From Panulirus ornatus (Eukaryota; Arthropoda; Malacostraca; Decapoda; Palinuridae): a stretch of 64,000 nucleotides of DNA. Below the pieces are notes generated by a model, which saw only the letters and a program-made list of their open reading frames with translations, was not told the DNA's origin and made no database searches. Of the stretch, positions 49,360 through 60,200 are shown piece after piece; the first letter of the stretch is position 1; the number at the start of each line of letters is the position of its first letter. The translations under genes and the position numbers were made by a program. The stretch is taken from NCBI RefSeq assembly GCF_036320965.1, contig NC_092290.1:2350420-2414419 (forward strand). The letters run 5' to 3'.

Positions 49360-49452
49360 ACGAGCCCTACAGCCTACAACACAGTGTACCCATCGACCGC
49401 TTCATGTGCCCTCGTTCAACCCAATGATAGCACGTCGCCCCCCGTATACCAT
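49360..49452 (-). pseudogene. C-terminal remnant of a retroelement-type protein, copy 2
   Basis: ACCGCTTCATGTGCCCTCG and TTCAACCCAATGATAGCACG aligns base for base, with scattered changes, to ACCGCTTGATATGCC and TTCAACCCACAGACAGCACA in copy 1 (28580-28620). Same orientation. On the minus strand a short in-frame segment reads VYGGRRAIIGLNEGT before a stop. Upstream homology ends near 49452, so only the last few dozen codons and flanking 3' sequence remain. Confidence 0.45.
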
Positions 49453-49743
49453 CACCACACTTACCGACAACACTGAACTGAATAAAAACTCCAAAGGACA
49501 CAAAATCCAAGACATACAAACAATAATAATACGTTAAGAAAAAAGGTCTCTCGTCAAATTAATGGACAGTTACTGAATGAATTACGAAATTCGTACTTTA
49601 CCACTTCCGCCATGTAGAGTACAAGAGAGTGAGAACACGGAGACAAATATGCACGAGTAGAGCCAGGGACGAACACGTTAAGAATATAACGAATACGACA
49701 CGGAGATGACACTATAATACGAAAGGTCGTGGTATGTGCAAGA

Positions 49744-49745
<2 letters not shown>
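49453..49745. other. Gene-free stretch
   Basis: A/T-leaning sequence between the retroelement remnant and a long GA tract. Nothing recognised. Confidence 0.45.

Positions 49746-49824
<79 letters not shown>
49746..49824. repeat. (GA)n microsatellite, 79 bp
   Basis: A perfect GA run. Confidence 0.97.
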
Positions 49825-49826
<2 letters not shown>

Positions 49827-50312
49827 TAGAGAGAGAATATTCATGAGCACAAGCAAATTATAATTCGCTCATCATACCAACACGCAGCAGCCTCGGCTGC
49901 ATACGAACCCTCCTCGTCTTTGTACATGTGAAGGCCGGAGGACGGAGCAGGTGGTGAACCAGGAAGATGTCCCGTGCTGGAGCACACTAACACCATCTCA
50001 CTCACCTTCCATCAACTACAGGGAGGCAACAGGTGGTGTCTGACTGCCCTCAAGTCCCTTCTTCTAACACCTTCCGATGAAGCTGATGGCAGTCGATTAA
50101 AGAACGGATCTTACCTACAAAAATACATGGTTAAAAAAATCCTTTGTGAAATGAAACACAATTTCAATATCACAAAAAAATTTTTTTTTAGGATTTCATC
50201 ATTACAGGGTATGAACGGTATGCAACCCCCACCCAGCCGATTAACATATCATATCTCTGTATAAACCATAAAGATACGGTAAAGTGACTACAATGGAAAA
50301 AGAATGGTGACC

Positions 50313-50437
50313 CTACTACTACTACTACTACTACTACCAATACTACTACTACTTATATCACTACTACTATTAATAATAACTCTACTACTACTACCACCTC
50401 TACTACTACTACCACTACGACTACCACTACTACTTTA
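50313..50437. repeat. Imperfect (ACT)n trinucleotide array
   Basis: About 40 ACT/TAC units with interruptions (CCA, TTA, CGA). It is the only long ACT array in the window. Confidence 0.92.
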
Positions 50438-50740
50438 CAGCCGTGTTGTTGCCTCTACTATATAAGTTGTACTCGTGACCAGGAAAAACAGATCCGTACC
50501 TGGAGCTGGGAAATAAAGCCCCGTCAACCCTTACTAAATCATTCACACTATAACTAAACTTCAGGAAACCTGCCTCCATTTTCCTCAGTATTCTTGTACG
50601 GAACAAGCGGCACAATGTAAACAAACCAGGTTATTAAAGTTGTTAAAAATAAATTGCTGACATAAACATGCAAATGTACACCAGGCCGGATCCATGGCCA
50701 CGCATACTGCAACGCCACACACACACACACACAATGAATT
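50438..50740. other. Gene-free stretch
   Basis: Unique sequence ending in a short AC run (50716-50732) that borders the dispersed repeat copy. Confidence 0.45.
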
Positions 50741-50862
50741 ATTATCCTATGTGCATGTTATTATTTACTTGTCTGTCTGTACTGCATGGGGTCGGAGCTA
50801 TACGATCATCAGGCACCCCAGCTGTTGAACATTCTCCATCAGACACCATCATAAACGTGTAA
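50741..50862 (-). repeat. Dispersed repeat family 2, copy 2
   Basis: GGCACCCCAGCTGTTGAACA plus TTCTCCATCAGACAC matches GGGCCCCAGCCCTTGAACGT plus TTCTCCATCACGCAC of copy 1 (39560-39595) at roughly 29 of 34 positions. The outer TGTACTG…TATT words also correspond. As in copy 1, the element ends near an AC/GT tract. Confidence 0.55.
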
Positions 50863-50926
50863 GCAACTCATGAAATACTACGTATGAGGGAGGTGTGCGT
50901 GGGCCACGGCCGAATGGAGTCGGGGC

Positions 50927-50928
<2 letters not shown>

Positions 50929-51024
<96 letters not shown>
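50929..51024. repeat. Compound (CT)n(AC)n microsatellite
   Basis: A perfect CT run (50929-51008) switches directly to AC (51008-51024). Confidence 0.97.
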
Positions 51025-51726
51025 CAACACATCCACATCAGTACCCCATTTCGTCGACCACGACACCGGTCAGCCAGACAGCCCTCACACCTGGGTCGAA
51101 GCCTCAACGGAGAACACCATCTCTCTCTCCGGCAGGAGGGTGTCCTGCGGTATCCTCCAGTAGCCCTAGGCAAGAGTCTCTCCACCTCTCCTGAATCAGA
51201 CCGTCCAATGGTAGCCTCGTGTGACGTGGCACCAGCCAGGAGCCCTACGTGCTACGCTGGCCAGGATCACAGACCGACACCACCCAACATCCCCCTCCAC
51301 GCTCCCCTCAATGATGAAGTTTACACCTACTGAATATCGCATGAGGCGTGGAGGACTAATGAATGTAGCCATAACAAGGCCCTTCAGATGTCTTCTCTCC
51401 AGCCAGGTAACGTCATTACGTCTATTAGAAAAAAAAGAAAGAAGTCTCCCAGCCGCTAGGCGCGACTACATACCACCACGACAACCATGACCCAAACTCG
51501 GCCTCGAGCAAGCACCATCCACTAATCCACTTCCTGAAGTGGCATAAATAAACGAGGTCCTCCACAGGAGACTTCCTGTACCTGACACCAACTCAAGTGA
51601 GGAATCCTACACCATCCTGCATGCCCTTTACTTCCCCTCCGAGTTTACGTTGTAGTCTTCAGAGGGCCTTCTACCTACACAGATCGCTGCGGACCAAGCC
51701 CTTGATGGCCCGTACCATCAAGTCGT

Positions 51727-51729
<3 letters not shown>
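51025..51729. other. Gene-free stretch
   Basis: Unique, nothing recognised. Confidence 0.45.

Positions 51730-51761
<32 letters not shown>
51730..51761. repeat. (AC)n microsatellite
   Basis: A perfect AC run. Confidence 0.95.
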
Positions 51762-51763
<2 letters not shown>

Positions 51764-51868
51764 CTACGATGGAGACCCAGCATTCCGTTGTCGTAGTTAA
51801 TGGAACTAAAAGAGAACTACTAAAAGCTGTAGTTGATGACAGTGCTTGATATACTGGGAATCGAAGCT

Positions 51869-52012
51869 AAAGGTAGTACTGGTAACGTACCAGCAGACGT
51901 AACCAGTGGTTGTACTGGTGAAGCACCAATGGTCATGGCTAGCGGCAGTACTGGTAAAGTACCAGTGGTCGTAATTAGCGGTAGCACCGTTGATTCAGTA
52001 GTCGTCGTAGCA
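51869..52012. repeat. 36-bp tandem repeat, four copies, in an open frame
   Basis: Four 36-bp units start at 51869, 51905, 51941 and 51977. In the plus frame (51833-52030) they read as 12-residue repeats: KGSTGNVPADVT, SGCTGEAPMVMA, SGSTGKVPVVVI, SGSTVDSVVVVA. Most differences between copies change the residue. There is no signal peptide or recognised domain, and the frame closes soon after. I consider it a minisatellite that happens to be open. Confidence 0.8.
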
Positions 52013-52446
52013 GTAACGAGGTCAGGGTAGTCAAAGGTGAAAGTGGCGCAGTCACGGAGTTGCCAGAGGACCCAAAAGTGCGAGCAGGAACTGGAAAAAC
52101 CGAAGGAGGGTGCCACTGTAGAAAACGGTATAGAGGTAGGAAGGTTTCACGGCAGACGACGGTACAAAGGATTCACAGACAGCAGACAGAGAGACAGCTC
52201 TGGCACAGAAGCAAAGGTGCTACTGTTGAGGTATACTGGCGAACGCGGGTTACAGCAGAACGCCTGACGACTCCAGAGGAGGGGACCCCACCTGGCCCTG
52301 GAAGGCGACCACATCAATCCAGCATATCGACCGTTATGTACCACAACTACCAGCAACCGACAGAAGGGGGGCCTAGTGCAGGGTGCTTCGCTGGAACCAG
52401 AGACCCACTGATAGGGTTCTAGGTGGAGCTTCCAGGCAGTGCACGG
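52013..52446. other. Unique spacer between two minisatellites
   Basis: Purine-leaning sequence with overlapping frames on both strands, none recognised. Confidence 0.4.
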
Positions 52447-52650
52447 ATACTTCCAGCATTGGAAGGACATATGCAGGAGGTCGAAGGATACTTCCAGGAG
52501 GTGGGAGGATACTTCCAGGAAGTCGGAAGATACTTCCAGGATATGGGAAGATACTTACATGAAGTCAAAAGATACTTCCAGGCAGTGGGAAGATACTTCC
52601 AGGAAGCGGGAGGATACTTCCAGGAAGTGGTAGGATACTCCCTAGGGTAG
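52447..52650. repeat. Exact 21-bp minisatellite, eight phased copies
   Basis: TACTTCCAG or a variant recurs at 52489, 52510, 52531, 52552, 52573, 52594, 52615 and 52636, precisely 21 bp apart. An earlier diverged copy lies at 52448. The plus frame 52423-52650 reads as heptapeptides (YFQEVGG, YFQEVGR, YFQDMGR…). The unit is stop-free, so an open frame is expected by chance. Confidence 0.93.
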
Positions 52651-53289
52651 GTGGATAGTTCCAGGAAGTAGGAGGGTTCAGACAGGACGTAGAGGATTCT
52701 AACAAGGGTACTCTAGGAGGGGTGGAAGGTAACACCATAGCGACAGAATGGAGGGAGGCGGAGGGTACTAACGCAGAGCTGAGGGAACACTACAGTAACT
52801 CACTCCATCAATTACTACCCCCCTTGTACCTGGGATATACTTCACTTAATGATGAGGGAGCAGATCAATCGTTAATACAGCCATACGCCCGTACGACACT
52901 ACCGTCATCCTCCTGTATCAACATACAGTGGCCAATGTACGTCACAGGCCTACCCTCCGCATTCTCAGTCTGATGTCTCCCCTTCATCCATCCTGTCACA
53001 CAGACGCCGCCTTCACCATGTTTACTTAAGAGAAATAAAGACACAAGAGGCAAATGATCACATCTGGAGGCTGTTGGTCTGGGCGATGACTATTTGACGG
53101 CTTTACGGGAATCCCTAAAAAGATGTACTCAAACAACCATCGATTTTACAACCAGCCTCCTTGTTACAACCCTGTACTTCAGGATCTCAGGATCCATATT
53201 CATGACTGAGAAAGAGAGGTGGTGGGTGAGGAAGAACCAAAATGATGGACATACAGTAAGAGGGTAGAAAATTATTTGATGGGGATCGC
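52651..53289. other. Gene-free stretch
   Basis: A few degenerate relatives of the preceding unit (ATAGTTCCAGGAAGTAGG) extend to about 52690. Unique sequence follows. Confidence 0.45.
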
Positions 53290-53600
53290 AAGAGGACTGA
53301 CAGAGGCGGGGAAGAGGCTGACAGAGGTGGTAAAAGACCTGACAAGGGTTTGACAGAGGCTGATGGGTTTGGGAAAGGGGCTGACAGGGGGTGGGAAAAG
53401 GGGGCTGACAGAGGGCAAGAAGGGAACTAAAAGAAGGTCAGAATGGCATGCTTGGTGAAGGCATGGGGGCGGAAGGAGCGAGGTAAGAACGAACAGAGGG
53501 GAGGAAGTAATTATCAGGGGAGAGGAGTGGGCTGACAGTGGCTAGAGAGGGGCTGACGGGGGAAACTGACAGCGACAGGGGTAGGGGCTGACGGGCTGAC
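53290..53600. repeat. Degenerate ~21-bp minisatellite (GGCTGACAGAGGYGGGAAAAG)
   Basis: CTGACA cores at 53297, 53318, 53339, 53360, 53381 and 53405 are spaced 21, 21, 21, 21 and 24 bp (CTGATG at 53360). Further copies lie at 53531, 53551 and 53565-53601 with irregular spacing. Scattered CTGACAG words continue to 53830. Confidence 0.75.
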
Positions 53601-54503
53601 AAAGGAATGAAGGGGGGGGGGGGAAAGACTTGTCGGGGTAGGTCGCCGGACAAGTATGACAAAGGGCGATAAAAGAAGCTGATAACCAGAGTGGAAATGG
53701 AATGACGCGGGGGGAGGGAGGGATGAGGGGAGAGGGAGGATCGCAGCGTGGTGGGGTGGAGAGGGGGAGGTGGGAGCGAAGGCAGGGGACTAATAAAAAG
53801 CTGGAAGGGACTGACAGACGCTGACAGGGGGGTACCAGAGACTGGAGAGGAGGCGTGAGGTCAAAACGGACCAGAAACTCAATACGGACAGAAGCTGAGG
53901 ATATTGACATGACCACAGCTCCTGGAAGACGAGAAAACTGACACAGAACGACTAGCTACACCACACTGCTACCCGAGCAGCAATCACTCTGAGGTCTCTA
54001 CTACCAAGCTAAGTAAATATATCGTACCTCATCTAAACAGCGATAGGTATTATCTTATCTCGACCGGCACACACACACACACACTCGATATGAACGAGCG
54101 ATAACCACAGCTCTTCTGTCACATCTCAAAGGACACTATTTCCGCCATACTCAGATCCCCATACACATGACCCCCCCCCCCCCGAGTGATATACCCCGAC
54201 GAACAATACCCCCCTGAGGGAAATGTTACGACCCCTGTGAACACTACCCCCCCAGGTGACCTATATCACACCCCAGGTATTGGAAGCCCCAGAGAGCCAG
54301 CCATACTCCTGGTGAGTGGGCAGGTTTATACAAACACCCCCACACCCAGCCCCCAGACAGAATACAGCAGCAGGCACTCTACCATAGGGCACACCAACGT
54401 ACCCGGGGATCACAAAAACTCGACCTTGAGGGACTTGGGGAATAGAACCGTAATGCATGCAGCTCACCTTTAAATGTGAGTGAGATTATTACTTGATTAA
54501 AGC

Positions 54504-54506
<3 letters not shown>
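53601..54506. other. Gene-free stretch with homopolymers
   Basis: G12 (53612-53623) and C13 (54171-54183), a purine-rich segment (53700-53800), a short AC run (54067-54085) and loose ACCCCCC repetition (54190-54280). No supported gene. Confidence 0.45.

Positions 54507-54568
<62 letters not shown>
54507..54568. repeat. (GT)n microsatellite
   Basis: A perfect GT run. Confidence 0.96.
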
Positions 54569-54571
<3 letters not shown>

Positions 54572-55315
54572 AGCTACACATGTGGTGGGGAAGAGGGGTG
54601 TGGACAGTGTAGATACAAGGGTGTACAGCGAGGGTGTATAAGCTAGCTGGATGGGGGGAGAGGACGGGGAGGAATATCGAGCGAGGGGTTTAATAATACC
54701 CCCCTCCACACCCCACTCTCCCGCTGCACTATAAACGCGCTATAGTGAGCCCGCCTAATTAACTATACCCTCGGCTTTGCCTCTTCTCCAGCACTCCACC
54801 ACACTACCACAATCCTCATCACCGCCTCCTCCAACACCACCAACCACACTCCACCACAGTACCACAAACCTCGCCACCACATCCACAGTGGGTGGGGAGG
54901 GTGTGGCCGTGTTTGACAGAGAGAGAGAGAGGGTGGGGGGGAGAAAGCTTGGGAGAGGAGGAAATGGAAGCAAAGGGAAGGATGGGGGAGAACTAATGGG
55001 CTGGGAGGGTGAGGGGAGAAAAGAAAGGAAGGTCTAACCATAATCACCCCTGCGCTCCTACCATTACTCCCCCCAATGACGCATCCATTGTCTCAGGAAA
55101 AAGCTTCCATAAGCTTAGGTTCCTCTGTCACAAGAACGAAAAAGAAAAAAAAAAAAATACATATCAGCTCAATTTCCGAGCTGCACGGCGGCACTGTAGT
55201 GGCAGAACCTGTGCTCCTGGCCGTGCACGTACTCCAGCGTAGGAAGATAAGGAGAGCATAAGAACAGGCGCTTCCTGGGCTAAAAGTGGCATCAGGTCTC
55301 ATCCCTGCTAATACC

Positions 55316-55316
<1 letters not shown>
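54569..55316. other. Gene-free stretch
   Basis: CCA/CAC-rich (54780-54890), then purine-rich (54918-55030), then an A-run (55147-55157). Nothing recognised. Confidence 0.45.

Positions 55317-55354
<38 letters not shown>
55317..55354. repeat. (AC)n microsatellite
   Basis: A perfect AC run. Confidence 0.95.
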
Positions 55355-55358
<4 letters not shown>

Positions 55359-55630
55359 CCATGGATAATGGGATACTGCATCCTGCCTAACTTCGCCTCC
55401 ACCTGAGTCATTCCCACTTTAACCTACTTTTATTCACGAAATACAGACGCCACACGTCGTACATATCGCCTGATTCTATACGTGGATGACTCACTTCGTC
55501 AAAGTATCCCAATGATGAAAATATCAGCTCATCAAAATACTAAATGCCTCTTCAACACTTGAAACATACGTAATTAACAGTATCAAAAAAAGAAATTTCA
55601 GTCTTTTGAGTACACTCCACACACACACTT

Positions 55631-55700
<70 letters not shown>

Positions 55701-55712
55701 GCACACACACAC
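55631..55712. repeat. C10(CT)n(AC)n compound microsatellite
   Basis: C10 (55631-55640), a CT run with one G interruption (55641-55700), then GCACACACACAC (55701-55712). Confidence 0.95.
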
Positions 55713-55771
55713 ATAATCCGACTTCCTTCCTTCCTCCTCACCCCATTGACAGTCCCCCTCACTAGTCAGCA

Positions 55772-55774
<3 letters not shown>

Positions 55775-55854
<80 letters not shown>
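55775..55854. repeat. (GA)n microsatellite, 80 bp
   Basis: A perfect GA run. With the CT run at 55641-55700 it forms an inverted pair separated by 74 bp. Confidence 0.97.
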
Positions 55855-55859
<5 letters not shown>

Positions 55860-56044
55860 GGGAGGGAGAGGGTGTGAGGAACCCCCCTCCCTCCCCAGTA
55901 AAAAGCATGAATCTAATAATTTCCTGGACAGAGGCTTACCGTCCATTACATCTCCGGAGTTAAAATCTCCCATTTCCCCAGGCGCAGTAGATACGCTGTT
56001 TCCACCAGGTGGCACTGACAGAATACTGTGCCACTGTTAAATCA

Positions 56045-56047
<3 letters not shown>

Positions 56048-56130
<83 letters not shown>
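56048..56130. repeat. (GA)n microsatellite, 83 bp
   Basis: A perfect GA run. Confidence 0.97.
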
Positions 56131-56133
<3 letters not shown>

Positions 56134-56229
56134 CCCTAGGAGACGCAGGTCTTGCTGCAGGCTCCCGCACCCCGCGGATGTACAGTCGACTACAGAACTA
56201 TGGACTCAAGAGCTAAGGATTCCCTCAGC

Positions 56230-56268
56230 ACCTACCTACCTACCTACCTACCTACCTACCTACCTACC
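56230..56268. repeat. (CCTA)n microsatellite
   Basis: Nine to ten perfect CCTA units, the same unit as at 539-564. Confidence 0.95.
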
Positions 56269-56908
56269 GATTCAGTCCTCTATACTTCCTCTAACCTCTC
56301 ATAAAGATTCGTATACAAACCTCGTCATGAGCAGTTCTCTGTCTGAATGCTTTCAGAGGTTGACTTCAAGTTGAATTCTGACGTACGACCAGCCTGGCCG
56401 AGCTAGCAAGCTACTCCCGCACCCACGTGATGGATGTTAAGCCCGAAGCCTCCGACCTAACACGTACACAAAACTGTGGAACGTTAACAACGGGGGAGAA
56501 CCACCACCTGGCCACAACCTACAACAACCCAACACAAGATGACTCTGTAGCCTTCGTCTGGTTCATCATATGTTGGCTGAATCGGGTCTCACCAGACCAA
56601 ACCCAACACAAGCTTCGAAAGGCCACGTATCCAGGCATTCACGTTCCACGTTAAGTACAACAATATGACCAAATACTTCAGTGATCTTCAACGTACCTTT
56701 TGAACGCCAGAAAATCTGTGATAAAATAGGTACCATCATTCACGACACTATATTTCCCTCAATCACTGGGGAACAACCTCAAACAACAACGCCAAATATA
56801 ACAACCAACCATCTATAACATGTCTTCCCTTCATTTGTTCATTAATCTCCAATTCTGAGGGAGAACTGCACACAGGAGCCTTGGCCCCTTCACGGTATAG
56901 CCTGACTT
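56269..56908. other. Gene-free stretch
   Basis: Unique sequence. A 75-codon plus frame (56427-56654) is not recognised. Confidence 0.45.
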
Positions 56909-57027
56909 CTTGAGCTGGACTGTGCGACCCTTGGGTGTTGGTCCTTTGACCTGACCCTTACCCGTCAGGTCAAAGGATCACGCATCACACGCAAGGATCG
57001 TGAGCAACGGGTCGTACCATCGTGAAC
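56909..57027. repeat. Dispersed fold-back repeat, copy D
   Basis: The left arm is TTGAGCTGGACTGTGCGACC, CTTGGGTGTTGGT, then CCTTTGACCTGAC (56943-56955). The right arm is GTCAGGTCAAAGG (56964-56976), then ATCACGCATCACACGCAAGG and ATCGTGAGCAACGGGTCGTACCATCGTG in sequence. The central 13-bp arms pair perfectly around an 8-bp loop. Outer arms are diverged from each other but match the family subunits. Confidence 0.8.
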
Positions 57028-57473
57028 AGAGAGGTTCAACCTTACATCTTCAGGAACAGGAGTTAAAGGCCATAACAGCTACCCTGGGCCCTGCTCCTCC
57101 CCCAAGGGACTGCTTATGGGCGTCTTGACATGGGGGGTGCGTGTTGTTGAGTGGGTGGGAGGGCGGGGTGCGATCAATTCTAAAGGTATGTCAGTTGTAC
57201 CTACCAGGTGAACGTGGGAGGGGCACATCTTGTGCAGCCTCACAGTACATGGCCACAACTATGGCGGGCCACACAGTGCACGGCCACATCATAGTGGACC
57301 GCAGAGCACACGGCCACATCGAGCGGGGAGGGGAGGCCACACCATGCTAAGGTCGACGTCCGCACACGACGAATATCGAGCGGACGTCGACGGATCGATA
57401 TTTCCAGAGCAACGTCCACCGCTATCAAATATTCACGCACGGGGCCCCAGTGGACGTGCTGGGGCTCTATGTC
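57028..57473. other. Gene-free stretch
   Basis: Loose CACGGCCACATC repetition near 57250-57330 (about 29-bp spacing). Otherwise unique, no supported gene. Confidence 0.45.
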
Positions 57474-57640
57474 GCTATAGCGAGCTCCAGGAGGCTCTAC
57501 AGGGGCGATACGATGCTCTATAGGGGCTTCAGGAGGCTCTACAGGGGCACTAGGAGGCTCTACAGGGGCGCAACGATGCTCTATAGGTCCTCCAGGAAAC
57601 TCTATCGGGGCGCTATCATGCTCACAAGGGATCCTCCGTC
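57474..57640. repeat. Exact 21-bp minisatellite with two alternating unit types
   Basis: CTCTA (or variant) recurs at 57495, 57516, 57537, 57558, 57579, 57600 and 57621, exactly 21 bp apart. Two unit types alternate: A = AGGAGGCTCTACAGGGGC, B = ACGATGCTCTATAGGGGC, each plus three bases. The order is A B A A B A' B'. Diverged CTCTA words flank it on both sides (57465, 57718, 57736). The plus frame gives heptapeptides (RRLYRGx/TMLYRGx). Confidence 0.93.
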
Positions 57641-58032
57641 CATGATGCTGCGCACGAATATAGGGCCTCCGTTGTAACCTATAACTCTATGTGAGCTCCT
57701 CCATGGTCGCTCTAAAACTCTACAGGGGGTTCCGTAGTTCTCTACGAGTTCGTACTGTGCATTACAACACCTGCGACAGCCGGATGTGCCAGGCAGTGCG
57801 CAGCCCAACCCTACACTGGCCTTGCGATCATCACGCACTATCAAATTCATTTCCATCCTACCCAGAGCAGCTGACCCAACGCTACAGCGAGGAGGTGGCA
57901 AGCGACCTCCTCCAGGCCCCACGTCCACACCATACCAGGAGACATACACAATGCCCTCCACCCCACGTAAGGCATAAATTACAGGCCAATAAAGATAAAA
58001 TCTTGACGGCTGAGCAATAAAGCTCTCAGCCA
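57641..58032. other. Gene-free stretch
   Basis: Flanking decayed copies of the 21-bp unit to about 57745, then unique sequence. Confidence 0.45.
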
Positions 58033-58054
58033 CCCCCCCCCCCCCCCCCCCCCC
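58033..58054. repeat. C22 homopolymer
   Basis: The longest homopolymer in the window. Its exact length is unreliable. Confidence 0.9.
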
Positions 58055-58981
58055 ACCATGCCACAGACGGACGTTTTGAGAAAATGAAAAAATTATTGAT
58101 CGCGGCCGGCCAATGCGACCCGACCCTGGCTCCCCTACCGCCCGCTTTACGAGATACGTTCGCTGTGCACACGTTCGCCATGCGACGGTCGCCCCGCACC
58201 TTCGGAGGAGCCTGACTCACATATCAGTTATCTCTCCTTCTTTCCGACTCCCGTGTTCCCCGGCAGCAGCGATAAGAAGGCAAGCACGGCTGGCGCAGGT
58301 GATGGCCTCCTCCCACGCAAGGCGGGCCTCCGGTTCCTCCTACTGCAGCGGTAAGCCCCTGATAACAACACCCCAACCAGCCTATAAAGGTCCACTCATG
58401 CTAATCAGGGCCAACTGTGGTGGGGGAGGGGTGGCACAACAGAGGTGGTGAGAGTGGTGGCTCACACTCACTCACCATCCCTGATCAGTGTCGGCGTGAA
58501 TTACCACCACCAAAACCCGTCCATCTGTAGCTCAAGCGGATGTAAACAATGCCTCATTAGTCCGATATCGCGGCTCTGGTTCGTCGACTCTCTCCTCCAT
58601 CTGCGACACGACCATGCCTCACTAATGCCCAGCACGTCTTTACATTCTACCAATAAAACGAAAGACAGTTAAGAGAAGAGCCAGATCACCCACATGAATG
58701 GTCCCTATACATCCCAAAAAGTTGACACTGCTGTTCCTGGGACACAGGAACTCCAATGATACTGTTAAGAAAATATTCAAATCAATTCCTCGTTCCTGCC
58801 AAACGGCGGCCACAAAATCGTTAAAAAAAAAGAAAGAAGAAAAGGCTACGTGATATACTGTAAGCCAGTGAGAAACATCTCAACCCACCAGGAGCAGAGA
58901 CACAGTCAACCATGATTATGCCAGCTCAATCACTCTCCTCTCCTCTATCTTGCTCCAAACACGTGAAATATGTAACCCGGG

Positions 58982-58983
<2 letters not shown>
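58055..58983. other. Gene-free stretch
   Basis: Unique mixed sequence. A 112-codon plus frame (58113-58451) is Arg/Ser/Ala/His-rich and not recognised. Confidence 0.4.

Positions 58984-59061
<78 letters not shown>
58984..59061. repeat. (GA)n microsatellite, 78 bp
   Basis: A perfect GA run, the first of three within 520 bp. Confidence 0.97.
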
Positions 59062-59063
<2 letters not shown>

Positions 59064-59180
59064 GACCCCCAGCATCGCTGACGGAGTAACAAGCCGGATC
59101 TTGACGCGTCTGATCACAATGACCAACACTTGGTCCGGGGTTCGAGTTGGAGGAGCAGGGGGTCACCCACTACCCCCCGG

Positions 59181-59299
<119 letters not shown>

Positions 59300-59436
59300 G
59301 CACCTGCCAGTTGGGGACCCGTGGCATTTGGGAACTTTCTACGTTTAGCGGGAATAATTCAGGGTAGTGTCACTCCCAAAGGTAAGGGGGGGGGGGGTCC
59401 TAACGGCAGGGGAAACTTTAGATCTCCGACCAAACG

Positions 59437-59439
<3 letters not shown>

Positions 59440-59503
<64 letters not shown>
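59440..59503. repeat. (GA)n microsatellite, 64 bp
   Basis: A perfect GA run. G11-12 lies at about 59386-59397. Confidence 0.97.
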
Positions 59504-59507
<4 letters not shown>

Positions 59508-59892
59508 TCTCTTCTCACCCCATTTGACAAGGGATTTCTTTCCATCACCTCACGAGCTCTATGTCACATTCACTACCCCGACAACCCCGTCGCGCACACG
59601 TCACGGGTACATAGGATATCCAGACAACAGAAGCCCTGACGATCTATTACTAGGTCTATCTACTGGAGAACAGGAATAGTACCCCAAGTTCCCAATCTAT
59701 TTACAAGAAGACAGTCCAGGAAAGCAAATGGCTCCCATACTCGCAAGTTATACCTCACTTTAATATGGCCATCTGCTACAGTTTCATGTAAGGTTCTCTT
59801 CGAATGAGAAATAAATATGACAAAAATGTTTCTAACACCTGGAGGAAACAGTCCTGGCATACGATGATGATGATGATTCACTACGATAGCAA
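59504..59892. other. Unique stretch with one unassigned minus-strand ORF
   Basis: A 73-codon minus frame (59660-59881) has balanced composition after an initial His run from (ATG)n: GLFPPGVRNIFVIFISHSKR then LHETVADGHIKVRYNLRVWE. No family is recognised. It may be a decayed repeat or an exon, and there is no strong splice context. Confidence 0.35.
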
Positions 59893-60200
59893 GTTCGGCT
59901 CCGTGTCACACCCGTCTATATCTCCTCCGTGTGTCGCACCCGTCTAGATCTCCTCCGTGTGTTGCACCCGTCTATATCTCCTCCGTGTGTCGCACCCGTC
60001 TAGATCTCCTCCGTGTGACGCACCCGTCTATATCTCCTCCGTGTGTCGCACCCGTCTAGATCTCCTCCGTGTGTCGCACCCGTCTAGGTCTCCTCCGTGT
60101 GTCGCACCCGTCTAGATCTCCTCCGTGTGACGCACCCGTCTAGATCTCCTCCGTGTGACGCACCCGTCTAGATCTCCTCCGTGTGACGCACCCGTCTAGA
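59893..60200. repeat. 28-bp minisatellite, eleven copies, with dimer structure
   Basis: The unit TCTCCTCCGTGTGTCGCACC plus CGTCTAGA starts at 59893 (diverged) and then 59921, 59949, 59977, 60005, 60033, 60061, 60089, 60117, 60145 and 60173, without one indel. The first six copies alternate TATA / TAGA at the unit end. The last three share GTGTGACG and TAGA. Because 28 is not a multiple of three, no stable frame runs through it. Confidence 0.97.

Noticed and set aside
56230..56268. Telomere-like repeat
   Set aside because: The unit is CCTA (TAGG), four bases. The arthropod telomere unit is TTAGG. It is interstitial and short.
59893..60200. CRISPR-like array (28-bp repeated units)
   Set aside because: The units are directly adjacent with no unique spacers, and the context is eukaryotic.
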